64,000 nt of DNA from Citrobacter sp. Marseille-Q6884 (lineage in GTDB: Bacteria; Pseudomonadota; Gammaproteobacteria; Enterobacterales; Enterobacteriaceae). Each line of letters begins with the position of its first letter. Position 1 is the stretch's first letter. Below the pieces are notes generated by a model. That model did not search any database and was not told where the DNA came from. It was given only the letters and a program-made list of their open reading frames with translations. The position numbers and the translations under genes are program-made. The stretch lies in contig NZ_CAMDRE010000002.1 in assembly GCF_945906775.1 (NCBI RefSeq), positions 744,001 through 808,000 of the forward strand. The letters are read 5' to 3'. This document shows, in pieces, positions 23,331-31,614 of this stretch.

Positions 23331-23827
23331 AACTGGAACTAACTGCAGATCAACATCGCTGGATAGATAACTGGCTTCACCTTTGGGGCGCGTGGGCTCA
23401 GACCGGTAAAATCGACAAATCGATGATTAACATGATCGCCAATTTCATGGCGACAGTCGAAGGGCAACAATCCAGCCGACCGATGTGTAGTGATGATGAT
23501 GGCATGCTGATTGATGCAGTGCTGCGTCATTACCTGAAGAACGTCGATGAAAACGCGTGGCGGGTAATTTTCGCTTACTACGTCTGCAACTCCAGCGAGA
23601 TACGGATCGCCTCATGGCAGCATGCTGTCAGCAAACCACGCCTGATGAAGACCCGCGCCGGTAACCAGTACAAGCGCCCGAGCCTTTCTACTACTCGCAG
23701 AGAAGTGAAAGAAACCATCAATGCAGCGTTGTTCTGTTTGTATCAACCGCTGCAAAATGCTTTCAACGGTCGTGAAAGTGTGAGGAAAGTTGCAAAAAAT
23801 GTTCACAACGTGCTTGCATTCCAATGA
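23327..23827 (+). CDS. Late antiterminator, Q-like (DUF1133 type)
   Basis: 166 residues. HRWIDNWLHLWGAWAQTG and the later WRVIFAYYVCNSS / SLSTTRREVKETINAALF fit the DUF1133 group of phage Q-like antiterminators, different from lambda Q. Position is right: last gene of the right early operon, directly before a strong promoter and two terminators. It should act at pR' to let polymerase enter the late genes. Confidence 0.72.
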   Translation: MKLELTADQHRWIDNWLHLWGAWAQTGKIDKSMINMIANFMATVEGQQSSRPMCSDDDGMLIDAVLRHYLKNVDENAWRVIFAYYVCNSSEIRIASWQHAVSKPRLMKTRAGNQYKRPSLSTTRREVKETINAALFCLYQPLQNAFNGRESVRKVAKNVHNVLAFQ

Positions 23828-23842
23828 ACAAATGAGCATTAT
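23814..23842 (+). promoter_or_regulatory. Candidate late promoter pR'
   Basis: TTGCAT (23814-23819), 17 bp, CATTAT (23837-23842), overlapping the end of the Q-like gene. It leads straight into the terminators at 24090-24111 and 24172-24195, the layout used for Q-dependent late control. Confidence 0.6.
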
Positions 23843-23902
23843 ATTTAGTGTAGGTTGCCGTATTTGCGTTTAACCTATACAGACATGAAGCCAGAGGTAG
23901 TT

Positions 23903-24079
23903 ATGTTTTCAGCAGGTAATGACACGAAGGAAGGTGTTGAGTACATCACTGGTACTGATGGCGTGAAAAGGCCAATGTCTTATTACAAGGCTGCGGCTGA
24001 ACGGGCAAGAAAGGAAAATGAACCTCAAAAATATGGTTCTTTTTTTGATTTTCTTGATAATCCGCAATGGCCATTCTGA
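23903..24079 (+). CDS. Small phage protein in the late leader (58 aa)
   Basis: Start taken at the ATG at 23903 (MFSAGNDTKEGVEYITGTDG), which follows AGAGGTAG; upstream in-frame ATGs at 23885 and 23855 lack a site. It lies between pR' and the first terminator, so it could be made even without antitermination. Function unknown. Confidence 0.5.
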   Translation: MFSAGNDTKEGVEYITGTDGVKRPMSYYKAAAERARKENEPQKYGSFFDFLDNPQWPF

Positions 24080-24089
24080 ATATCAAACA

Positions 24090-24111
24090 GGTCGCTTAGG
24101 CGGCCTTTTTT
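24090..24111 (+). terminator. tR'-like intrinsic terminator
   Basis: GGTCGC-TTAG-GCGGCC (one G-U pair) followed by TTTTTT, about 250 bp after pR'. Likely the main stop for late transcription until the Q-like protein acts. Confidence 0.75.
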
Positions 24112-24171
24112 ATTGCACCAAATCCCTACCAGGACCATAAGAGCGAAAGCTCAACGCACTACCCTCATCTT

Positions 24172-24195
24172 GCCCACTTCGCCGTGGGCTTTTTT
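24172..24195 (+). terminator. Second terminator in the late leader
   Basis: GCCCAC-TTCGCC-GTGGGC followed by TTTTTT. A small GAGC-GAAA-GCTC hairpin (24141-24152) lies between the two terminators. The 217-bp leader otherwise holds no gene. Confidence 0.75.
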
Positions 24196-24296
24196 ATTCG
24201 CGCCCATCCATACAGCTAACCACTTACTCCTTGAACGCAATGGGTGAGGCGCTTCTCTCTACGACACAGCACCCGCTAATTACGCGAGGTGAGAGC

Positions 24297-24512
24297 ATGT
24301 ATCGAATGGACAAACTAACAACGGGCATCGCCTATGGAGCTTCAGCCACCAACACCGGCTACTGGTTGTTGCAGCTAACAGATCGTGTGTCTCCATCACA
24401 ATGGGCGGCAATTGGTGTCATTGGAAGTCTGGTGTTTGGCCTTCTGACGTATCTGACAAATCTCTATTTCAAAATCAGAGAGGATCGGCGTAAAGCCGCA
24501 CGAGGTGAATAA
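24297..24512 (+). CDS. Holin, phage 21 S type (pinholin-like, dual start)
   Basis: 71 residues. It follows phage 21 S holin closely: a second start at codon 4 (MYRMDK), two membrane segments (about 10-28 and 36-56) and the C-terminal LYFKIREDRRKAARGE. In S21 the longer product is an antiholin and the shorter one the holin that depolarises the membrane with small holes; the same pair can be expected. AGGTGAGAGC precedes the ATG. Stop and endolysin start overlap (TAATG). Confidence 0.92.
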   Translation: MYRMDKLTTGIAYGASATNTGYWLLQLTDRVSPSQWAAIGVIGSLVFGLLTYLTNLYFKIREDRRKAARGE

Positions 24513-25009
24513 TGTCTCCAGCATTGCGGAACAGCGTACTTGGTGCCATTGGTGGCGGGGCTATTGCTATAGCTTCTGTGCTGATCACCGGTCCGAATGG
24601 TAATGATGGACTCGAAGGCATCCGATACGAGCCGTATCAGGATGTTGTTGGGGTGTGGACCGTGTGCTGGGGTCATGCCGGCAAAGACATTATCCTCGGC
24701 AAGACCTACACAAAATCCGAGTGTCAGGCGCTGCTTGATAAAGACCTGAACACCGTGGCGCGTCAGATTAACCCGTACATTAAGGTTCCCATTCCAGAAA
24801 CGACTCGAGGGGCGCTTTACTCATTTGTCTACAACGTCGGCGCTGGCAACTTCAAAACATCCACACTGCTACGCAAAATCAACCAGGGTGACATCCAAGG
24901 TGCATGCGAACAGTTAAAGCGATGGAATAAAGCCGGTGGCGTTGTCTGGAAAGGATTGATTACCCGGCGTGAAATTGAGCGTGAAGTCTGCGAGTGGGGG
25001 CAGAAATGA
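24512..25009 (+). CDS. SAR endolysin (T4-type lysozyme, R21-like)
   Basis: 165 residues. The N-terminal hydrophobic, Gly/Ala-rich stretch (LGAIGGGAIAIASVLI) is a signal-arrest-release segment that tethers the enzyme to the membrane until depolarisation frees it. The glycoside hydrolase catalytic triad Glu-8-Asp-5-Thr is present in EGIRYEPYQDVVGVWT. It cuts the glycan strands of peptidoglycan. This matches the pinholin-type S gene next to it. Confidence 0.94.
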   Translation: MSPALRNSVLGAIGGGAIAIASVLITGPNGNDGLEGIRYEPYQDVVGVWTVCWGHAGKDIILGKTYTKSECQALLDKDLNTVARQINPYIKVPIPETTRGALYSFVYNVGAGNFKTSTLLRKINQGDIQGACEQLKRWNKAGGVVWKGLITRREIEREVCEWGQK

Positions 25010-25467
25010 GCCGGTTAACCGCAATCATCATTGCCGTTGTCGTCTGCATCATCGTGTCGCTTGGCTGGGCTGTTAATCACTACCGCGATAACGCCTCCGA
25101 ATACAAGAAACAGCGCGACGAGAAAACTAAGGCGCTGAATATGGCTAACGACACTATCACCGACATGCAGACCCGCCAGCGTGATGTTGCTGCTCTGGAT
25201 ACCAAATACACTCAGGACTTAGCTGATGCGAAAAAGCAGCTTGATGATTTGCAGCGTTGCGTTCGTGATGGCAAGTGTGGGTTGCGCGTCAACGCAAAAT
25301 GTCCCACGAACGGAGCGACCGGCACCGGCAGCCTGGGCGATGCTTCCGGCCCCCGACTTACAGACTCCGCTCAACGGGATTATTTCACCCTCAGAGAGCG
25401 AATTGCCACAGTGACTAAGCAGGTCGAATATCTGCAGGACTACATCAAGACGCAGTGCCTGAGGTAA
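25006..25467 (+). CDS. Rz: Rz inner-membrane spanin
   Basis: 153 residues from the ATG at 25006, overlapping the endolysin stop (ATGA). One N-terminal membrane segment (LTAIIIAVVVCIIVSLGWAV) and a long periplasmic coiled coil. It pairs with Rz1 to fuse inner and outer membranes in the last step of lysis. The Rz1 gene is wholly nested inside it in another frame. Confidence 0.92.
   Translation: MSRLTAIIIAVVVCIIVSLGWAVNHYRDNASEYKKQRDEKTKALNMANDTITDMQTRQRDVAALDTKYTQDLADAKKQLDDLQRCVRDGKCGLRVNAKCPTNGATGTGSLGDASGPRLTDSAQRDYFTLRERIATVTKQVEYLQDYIKTQCLR
25226..25414 (+). CDS. Rz1: Rz1 outer-membrane spanin lipoprotein, nested in Rz
   Basis: 62 residues in the +1 frame of Rz. A signal peptide with lipobox ASVGC (Cys20) and the lambda Rz1-like tail PAAWAMLPAPDLQTPLNGII, ending close to lambda's NGIISPSE. 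The mature lipoprotein is short and Pro-rich, as expected. Confidence 0.9.
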   Translation: MRKSSLMICSVAFVMASVGCASTQNVPRTERPAPAAWAMLPAPDLQTPLNGIISPSESELPQ

Positions 25468-25470
25468 GAG

Positions 25471-25671
25471 GTGAGAAAGCGAGAGCGCGAAGTAACATTG
25501 CTCTACGGAATATCACTCATACGCGATGACGTTCTCAATCATCCTGAGATAAAGCCAACGCTGGCTGACAGAATAATCACCCTCATACACCACTTTTTCT
25601 ACATCGCATCTGCGCTTGTTATCGCAGCGTCAGGATTCGCATTCTTCATCTGGTCATCGACATTTCTGTAA
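25471..25671 (+). CDS. Small inner-membrane phage protein
   Basis: 66 residues from a GTG codon 3 bases after the Rz stop. Basic N-terminus (RKREREV) and one hydrophobic segment (FFYIASALVIAASGFAFFIW). Its place directly after Rz/Rz1 suggests a lysis-module accessory. No ATG is available. Confidence 0.55.
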   Translation: MRKREREVTLLYGISLIRDDVLNHPEIKPTLADRIITLIHHFFYIASALVIAASGFAFFIWSSTFL

Positions 25672-25701
25672 GTCGATGCAATACAACAACCGGAGCCAAC
25701 A

Positions 25702-25944
25702 ATGGCAGAGCTAAATACCATGACTGACGAACAGAAATTCAAGTTAGAAATTTACAAGCTGGTCATGAGCCAGAATGCGGCCGCTGAAGAAGCTTTCTCC
25801 TTTATCGGGACTGACCAATTGAAACTGGAGTTGTTCAAAATCCACTTTCAGGCAGGCGGCGCGAATTCAGATGTCACTACTCGAACGATTGAGGCTGTGC
25901 GCAAATCGAAAGAAGCGTTGGGCCTTTTCACTACCGGAGCATGA
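25702..25944 (+). CDS. Hypothetical phage protein
   Basis: 80 residues, MAELNTMTDEQKFKLEIYKL..., helical and acidic. Starts with a clear GGAGCC ribosome binding site. Just upstream of the HslV-like gene (next start 2 bp after this stop), so the two may be co-translated. Confidence 0.62.
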   Translation: MAELNTMTDEQKFKLEIYKLVMSQNAAAEEAFSFIGTDQLKLELFKIHFQAGGANSDVTTRTIEAVRKSKEALGLFTTGA

Positions 25945-25945
25945 T

Positions 25946-26446
25946 ATGACCACTGTTGCATGGGACGGAAAGACATTGGCATCTGACACCCAGGCTTCAA
26001 CTGGTGATGTCGTTTGCTCTCTCAGTGAGCAGAAGATTTACACTGCTCCATCATCAGGATGGGAAGTGTACGGAGACAAGATCGTTGCCGTTGGGTGCTC
26101 TGGTGATTGCGGAGCTGAAATGGAACTGCAAGAACTCATGACGAATGGCCTGACATATGCCACTGAGTTTCTCCCAACCTTCGGATTCTCTGCCATAGCT
26201 ATTATTGGCCACGGTCGAGCGTATGTAATTAGTAAAAAAGAAGGTGATACCCGGGCAAATATTTCGCTTCAGGTTGAGCCTTACGCCATAGGTTCTGGTG
26301 GATTAATTGCCAGAGCTGCAATGCGATGCGGTAAAGACGCTCGTGATGCTGTACGGGTAGCGATTGAGATGGATTGCTACTCAGGCGGCAATGTCGATTC
26401 ATTCACCATCGACCAACTGCCATACATCATTGTGGGGAAAGATTAA
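25946..26446 (+). CDS. Proteasome/HslV-like Ntn-hydrolase protein
   Basis: 166 residues from the ATG at 25946, after GGAGCATGAT. The N-terminus MTTVAWDGKTLASDTQAS parallels HslV (TT..., then DGQAT): removing Met would leave Thr1 as nucleophile, with Asp13 and Lys29 where HslV has its catalytic Asp17 and Lys33. VAVGCSGDCGAEMELQELM matches the HslV AGFAGGTADA region. The fold is likely proteasome beta-type. It has no ATPase partner in the phage; its target is unknown. Similar phage genes exist, as I recall, but the role is not established. Confidence 0.65.
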   Translation: MTTVAWDGKTLASDTQASTGDVVCSLSEQKIYTAPSSGWEVYGDKIVAVGCSGDCGAEMELQELMTNGLTYATEFLPTFGFSAIAIIGHGRAYVISKKEGDTRANISLQVEPYAIGSGGLIARAAMRCGKDARDAVRVAIEMDCYSGGNVDSFTIDQLPYIIVGKD

Positions 26447-26518
26447 ATGACACTTAAAAAAGGTCGAAGCAAAAAAGTTATCGGTGAGAACATCGCAACC
26501 GAAATTAAAGCCCACTAA
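26447..26518 (+). pseudogene. Truncated first copy of a small basic late gene (23 aa)
   Basis: Starts directly after the HslV-like stop: MTLKKGRSKKVIGENIATEI then KAH and stop. It resembles the first half of short Lys-rich phage proteins (DUF6496-like; xLxKGxSKKxIxxNI) that usually run on to a KPxxQAVAIA tail. The tail is missing here, exactly where the opposite-strand HNH gene begins. A related second copy with the tail is at 27118-27255. The stop is inside a palindrome GCCCACTAAGTGGGC (26510-26524). Confidence 0.55.
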
Positions 26519-27108
26519 GTGGGCTTGGTGGTGGAGTTTGGTGCGTGCGGAGTGTGCTTCATATGCCTCAATGAATGGCAATTTGGGCATAACGGAATCA
26601 GATTACTAGGGTGATTGTTAAGTCTGTTTTCGTCATCATGATGAACTCCAATTATTCTTGGCTCTTCATCATATCCGCAATCGTGACACTTATTTAACAT
26701 GCCCCTAACAAGCATCCATTTTCTTGCTGTTGTAAATGATGCTGGTGATTCACTCCCCATTACCCGGTAATCAAAAGAGCATTGCTTACTGCAGCAATCT
26801 TTATCGGCGCTGGGTGATGTGAAAAAAGTCTCATTGCAAAAAAGACATTTTTTCTCAACCGTCCCTTTCTTGTTCATCGCTTTGTAGTAACAAGATCTTG
26901 AGCAATATTTTGCTTTGTTTGAGCGGGATGATATGTGACTAAACTCATTTCCGCACGTCACGCAGTTCGCTATTACCTGCACCTTAGCTGCATGCGCCAG
27001 ACATGAGCGAGAGCAGTATTTAAAAGACTCAAGTCTATTTTTAGGTACGTAAACAATCTTTCCGCAATGTTGACACGGCAATTCAGATCCAGTTTTTAAA
27101 TAACCCAT
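26515..27108 (-). CDS. HNH endonuclease with zinc-ribbon array, inserted in the late operon
   Basis: 197 residues, opposite in direction to all surrounding late genes. Several tandem CxxC knuckles (CQHCGK, CVTCGNEF, CLFCNETF, CHDCGY) precede an HNH core GVHHDDENRLNNHPSNLIPL followed by CPNCHSLRH. This is the plan of phage-borne homing endonucleases. Low GC compared with the neighbours. It lies between two related fragments of one small gene, as expected of a homing insertion. Confidence 0.85.
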   Translation of the reverse strand: MGYLKTGSELPCQHCGKIVYVPKNRLESFKYCSRSCLAHAAKVQVIANCVTCGNEFSHISSRSNKAKYCSRSCYYKAMNKKGTVEKKCLFCNETFFTSPSADKDCCSKQCSFDYRVMGSESPASFTTARKWMLVRGMLNKCHDCGYDEEPRIIGVHHDDENRLNNHPSNLIPLCPNCHSLRHMKHTPHAPNSTTKPT

Positions 27109-27117
27109 AGGTGATTT

Positions 27118-27255
27118 ATGCCCTTATCGAAAGGTAGTGATAAAAAGACGATTAGCTGAAATATCAAGAAGCTAATTGTACAAGAAAATAAGCCAAAAGA
27201 CCAGGCGGTCGCAATTGCTATGAGCAAGGCCGGTAAGAAAAAGAAAGGAAAATAA
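27118..27255 (+). pseudogene. Second copy of the small basic late gene, with an in-frame TGA
   Basis: ATG at 27118 reads MPLSKGSDKKTIS, then TGA (27157-27159), then NIKKLIVQENKPKDQAVAIA and a Lys-rich end, stop at 27255. The whole aligns with DUF6496-like phage proteins, so the TGA interrupts a normal gene. Either a point-mutated pseudogene or a readthrough product. It ends 2 bp before the terminase small subunit start, to which its translation may have been coupled. Confidence 0.6.
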
Positions 27256-27257
27256 TT

Positions 27258-27902
27258 ATGCAGAAACCGGACTGGGAAAGGATTGAGGTTGATTACCGGG
27301 CCGGTGTTCTTTCTGTAAGAGAAATTGCATCAAGCCAGGGAATATCTCATACCGCCATAAACAAGCGGGCAAAAGGTGAAGGGTGGGAGCGAGATCTAAA
27401 CGCAAAGATTAATGCCAAAGCTGATGCCTTGGTTTCCAAGCGCGAGGTTTCCACTAAGGTTTCCACCGGAAACTCAATTTCAGAAAAGCAGATTGTCGAA
27501 GCCAATGCGGAGGTTATCGCTAATGTTCGCATGGAGCATCGAGGCGATATACGAAAGGCTCGGGCGCTAACTAATGCGTTGCTGAATGAGCTTGATGCTG
27601 AATGCTCTGACGTTCCGGCTCTTGAGCAGCTTGGTGAGTTGCTAAGGCGAGAAGATGATAAGGGAATGGATAAGCTAAATGACCTTTACCACAAGATCAT
27701 TAGTTTACCTGGCAGGGTGAAAGCCATGAAGGATTTAGCTGATAGCCTGAAAAACCTTATCGCACTTGAGCGACAGGCCTATGGGCTAGATAACCCTGAT
27801 GCAGGTAAAAATATCCCCCTCAAAGATAAAACTGACGACGAGCTAACGCGGCGCATTCAGGAGCTAATGAATGGAAAATCTGACGCGGGAGCAAAAGCTT
27901 GA
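27258..27902 (+). CDS. Terminase small subunit
   Basis: 214 residues. N-terminal HTH (DYRAGVLSVREIASSQGISHTA) for binding the packaging site on phage DNA, a central helical oligomerisation region, and a C-terminal tail that should engage the large subunit. It precedes and overlaps the large subunit gene by 32 bp. It differs from P22 gp3 but fits the DNA-recognition role in headful packaging. Confidence 0.86.
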   Translation: MQKPDWERIEVDYRAGVLSVREIASSQGISHTAINKRAKGEGWERDLNAKINAKADALVSKREVSTKVSTGNSISEKQIVEANAEVIANVRMEHRGDIRKARALTNALLNELDAECSDVPALEQLGELLRREDDKGMDKLNDLYHKIISLPGRVKAMKDLADSLKNLIALERQAYGLDNPDAGKNIPLKDKTDDELTRRIQELMNGKSDAGAKA

Positions 27903-29316
27903 GTTGGTTCAGCTTTTAGAAGAACAAAAGCGACGCCAGCACGTCTATAGGTATCGCGATTACTATGCGACGCGCTATGACTGGCAAAAGAAATTTATTT
28001 CCCACACCGCAAACTTTTCACAGGTTGCGCTGATCGCCGCTAACCGAGTTGGTAAAACTGACACTGCAACATTCATTGATGCCATTCATGCTATTGGAGA
28101 TTATCCAGATGACTGGGCAGGTCATAGGTTTACGCATGCTCCCCTGATCTGGTGCCTTGGGTATTCAGGTGAAAAATGCCGTGACTTACTTCAAACCCCT
28201 CTAATTGGCCGTAAGACGGATAAGGGATGGGAAGGTGGGCTAATACCAGGTGAACTGATCACCGGCACTGAAATCATGCAGGGAACTGCCAATGCCATGC
28301 GTTCGGTGTATGTGAAACATAAATCAGGTGGCGTCTCCAAGATTCAGTTCTGGTCGTATTCACAAGGACAGCATGCATTGATGGGTGACGCCGTCGACTG
28401 GTTCCACATTGACGAAGAGCCAAAGGATCCGACCATTTACCCCCAGGTGCTGACGCGAACCGCAACTGGCGACTCAGGCAATGGCGGGCGTGGCATTCTG
28501 ACTTTTACGCCAGAGAACGGGCGCACAGAGTTGGTTATCCAGTTTATGGATTCTCCTTCATCTGCACAGCATTGCATGAATGTAGGCTGGGACGACGCAC
28601 CTCACCTTAGCGACCGGGTCAAAGAAGAATTGCTAGCATCATTCCCTCCGCACCAGAGAGATATGCGAACCAAGGGTATACCAATGCTTGGGCATGGCCG
28701 GATTTATGATGCCAGCGAAGAACTTATCACCTGCGACCCGTTCCCAATCCCCGATCACTGGTTTGTTATCGACGGCATGGACTTCGGTTGGGATCACCCA
28801 CAGGCGCACGTCCAGTTAGCCTGGGACAGGGATGAAGATAAGTTCTACCTGACCCGCGCATACAAGGCCAAGCAGACATCACCAGCTGAGGCGTGGTTCG
28901 CCACCAAGATGTGGGCGAATGGCATACCGACAGCGTGGCCGCACGACGGCCTGCAAACGGAGAAAGGATCAGGGCTCCAGCAGAAGACGTATTACGAGGA
29001 GGCCGGCTTCGACATGTTGCCTGACCGCGCTACCTGGGAAGACGGCAGCAACTCAGTTGAGGCTGGCCTGTTCGAGTTGTACGACCTAATGCGCTCTGGG
29101 CGACTGAAAGTATTCCGCGGTCTGCGTGACTGGTTCGAGGAATACAACTTCTACCACCGTGACGAAAAAGGCCGCATCGTGAAGATCCGCGACGACCTGA
29201 TGGACGCCACCCGCTACGCATACATGATGCGCCGGTTCTCCATCCGTTACGGTGATATTGGCAGGCCGAAATTCAATGACTACTCAAACTACAACATACC
29301 CTGCGGAGTTGGATGA
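27871..29316 (+). CDS. Terminase large subunit (ATPase/nuclease)
   Basis: 481 residues. ATPase domain: Walker A-like AANRVGKTDTATF (about 55-67) and Walker B WFHIDEEP (about 170-177). Nuclease domain: acidic residues in VIDGMDFGWDHPQAHV and near DDLMDATRYAYMMRR. It pumps DNA into the prohead and cuts concatemers. It overlaps the portal gene by 4 bp. Confidence 0.93.
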   Translation: MENLTREQKLELVQLLEEQKRRQHVYRYRDYYATRYDWQKKFISHTANFSQVALIAANRVGKTDTATFIDAIHAIGDYPDDWAGHRFTHAPLIWCLGYSGEKCRDLLQTPLIGRKTDKGWEGGLIPGELITGTEIMQGTANAMRSVYVKHKSGGVSKIQFWSYSQGQHALMGDAVDWFHIDEEPKDPTIYPQVLTRTATGDSGNGGRGILTFTPENGRTELVIQFMDSPSSAQHCMNVGWDDAPHLSDRVKEELLASFPPHQRDMRTKGIPMLGHGRIYDASEELITCDPFPIPDHWFVIDGMDFGWDHPQAHVQLAWDRDEDKFYLTRAYKAKQTSPAEAWFATKMWANGIPTAWPHDGLQTEKGSGLQQKTYYEEAGFDMLPDRATWEDGSNSVEAGLFELYDLMRSGRLKVFRGLRDWFEEYNFYHRDEKGRIVKIRDDLMDATRYAYMMRRFSIRYGDIGRPKFNDYSNYNIPCGVG

Positions 29317-31526
29317 TGGCAGACGATAAAAAGATGGATGACTGGCATCGTAAGGCACTATGCAACTTCGATAACGCCTGGTCAGCGACGCAGGATATGC
29401 GTGAGCAGATCATCGAGGCTCAACGATTTGTCAGGGTATCCGGTGCGCAGTGGGAAGGGAGCACCAACGCAGGCTACTCATTCGATGAGGGGCGCTTTGA
29501 GCATTACCCGCGCTTCGAACTGAACAAGATTGCTCGTGAGTGTGACCGTATCATTGGCGAGTACCGACAGAACCGTATCAGCGTTCGATTTCGGCCTAAA
29601 GATAGCCAGGCATCCGAGGCGCTGGCTGAGAAGATGAATGGCAAGTTCCGCGCCGACTATCAGGAAACATCCGGAGGCGAGGCTTGCGATAACGCTTTCG
29701 ATGACGCGGTAACCGGTGGGTTCGGGTGCTGGCGAATGTGCGCTGATTACGAAGACGAGATGGACCCGAGCAACGAGCAGCGCCGCGTTAGTCTGCTGCC
29801 AGTTTACGACCCGGCAACCTGCGTATTCTTCGATCAGGACAGCAAGCAGTACGACCGCTCTGATGCGATGTGGGCAATGGAGATGTTCTCCATGACCCCG
29901 AAAGCGTTTGAGGCTGAATATCCTGAATCAATCGCCGCCAGCCTGAGCAAAGATGACTCCGGCACGCAGTATGACTGGTCAACTCCTGATGCCATCTATG
30001 TCGGGCGTTACTACGAAGTGCGGATCGAGAAGGCCAAGCTCAGTGCATGGCGCAATCCGGTCACCAGTGCCACGGCTATATACGACGATGAGCAGATCAA
30101 AGACATCGAGGATGAACTGAAAGACGGTGAGTTTGAGATGCTTGGCGAGCGCGAGGTTAAGCGCCGTCGCGTTTACTGCGGGCTGCTATCCGGCGCTGAA
30201 TGGCTGAAAGAGCCAGAGCGCATCCCTGGTGAGCACATCCCGCTAATCCCCGTCTATGGTCGCCGGTCATTCGTCGATAACCAGGAGCGCATCGAAGGCC
30301 ACGCAGCTAAAGCGATGGATGCTCAGCGACTGGAGAACCTTATGGTTTCCATGATTGCTGACAATGCCACGCAGGCTGGCGGTGACGGCATCCCGGTAGT
30401 GGACGTGGACATGATTCCTAGCCCGCTGTCTGATCACTGGGCAGAGAGAAACAAGAAGCGTCCGGCATACCTGCCAATGGTAAGCCTGAAGAACAAAAAC
30501 GGCGATATCACCGCGCAGGCGCAGGTCAGCAGCTATACTCCACCCACGCAAATGCCACCGGCGCTGGCAGGGCTTCTGCAATACACAGGAACTGCTATCC
30601 AGCAAATCACTGGCGCATCGCAGCTTGAGAATATGCCGAGCAACGTCGCCACCGACACCGTGGACAGCATCTTTAACCGGATGGATACACAGTCCTATAT
30701 CTACATGGACAACATGGCGAAATCCATGCGCCGCGCTGGCGTAGTGTGGCTATCCATGGCTCGTGAGGTATACGGCAGCGATACACCAATGCGTATCGTT
30801 AATGATGACGGAACTGATGACGTAGCGCTGATGAATGGCGCGGTGATCGACCGGCAGTCTGGCGAAGAGGTGGCGCTTAACGACCTGTCTCAGGGCAAGT
30901 ATGAGGTGACGGTTGATGTAGGCCAGTCGTTCTCTACTCGCCGCGATGCGACGGTTAAATCCCTGCTTGATATGCTGTCACTTATCCCTCCTGGCACGCC
31001 GAAGCACGACCTCGTTTCCTCGATGATTCTCGACAACATGGACGGGGAAGGTATTGACGACCTGAAAGAGTACAACCGCAATCAGTTGTTGCTATCTGGC
31101 GTTATCAAACCACGAACACCAGAAGAACAACAGATGGTGGCACAGGCTCAGTCGCAGCAGCAAAATCAGCCAGACCCTGCGATGGTTCAGGCTCAGGGCG
31201 TTCTCATGCAGGGTCAGGCAGAACTGCAAAAGGCACAGAATGAGCAAATGTCGATTCAGGTTCAGGCTTACAAAGCACAAACAGATGCGCAGGTTGCCGC
31301 CGCAAAAGTGGTTGAAATCCTCGCTTCAGCAGACAGCCAGAAGAAAGCAGATGTTCGTGAGGCACTGAAATTATTAGGTCAGTTCCAGCAGCAGAGCGGA
31401 GACAATGCCCGTGCTGATGCCGAACTAGTACTGAAAGGTCAGGCTCAGGGACATTCGCAGCGCATGGACGTGACGAGCGTCCTTCAGAACGCAGCACAAC
31501 AGCAGCAACCACCACAGCAGCAGTAA
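29313..31526 (+). CDS. Portal protein, P22 gp1-like
   Basis: 737 residues, close to P22 gp1 (725). Begins MMADDKKMDDWHRKALCNFD; the second ATG (29316) may be used. It forms the dodecameric ring through which DNA enters and leaves. The C-terminal 130 residues are Gln/Ala-rich and coiled, corresponding to the long P22 portal barrel. It follows terminase and precedes scaffold, as in P22. Confidence 0.93.
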   Translation: MMADDKKMDDWHRKALCNFDNAWSATQDMREQIIEAQRFVRVSGAQWEGSTNAGYSFDEGRFEHYPRFELNKIARECDRIIGEYRQNRISVRFRPKDSQASEALAEKMNGKFRADYQETSGGEACDNAFDDAVTGGFGCWRMCADYEDEMDPSNEQRRVSLLPVYDPATCVFFDQDSKQYDRSDAMWAMEMFSMTPKAFEAEYPESIAASLSKDDSGTQYDWSTPDAIYVGRYYEVRIEKAKLSAWRNPVTSATAIYDDEQIKDIEDELKDGEFEMLGEREVKRRRVYCGLLSGAEWLKEPERIPGEHIPLIPVYGRRSFVDNQERIEGHAAKAMDAQRLENLMVSMIADNATQAGGDGIPVVDVDMIPSPLSDHWAERNKKRPAYLPMVSLKNKNGDITAQAQVSSYTPPTQMPPALAGLLQYTGTAIQQITGASQLENMPSNVATDTVDSIFNRMDTQSYIYMDNMAKSMRRAGVVWLSMAREVYGSDTPMRIVNDDGTDDVALMNGAVIDRQSGEEVALNDLSQGKYEVTVDVGQSFSTRRDATVKSLLDMLSLIPPGTPKHDLVSSMILDNMDGEGIDDLKEYNRNQLLLSGVIKPRTPEEQQMVAQAQSQQQNQPDPAMVQAQGVLMQGQAELQKAQNEQMSIQVQAYKAQTDAQVAAAKVVEILASADSQKKADVREALKLLGQFQQQSGDNARADAELVLKGQAQGHSQRMDVTSVLQNAAQQQQPPQQQ

Positions 31527-31614
31527 TCAAACCTATCTCGCCATGGTCGTCTTTATGAGGCCGGGCATCCTATTGCCTCCGATGGGCAAAAGCATCGAGT
31601 AAACAGGGGTATTT

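Noticed and set aside
27157..27159. In-frame TGA considered as a selenocysteine codon
   Set aside because: No SECIS-like hairpin directly downstream is evident, and related proteins, as I recall them, have no cysteine there; mutation is simpler.
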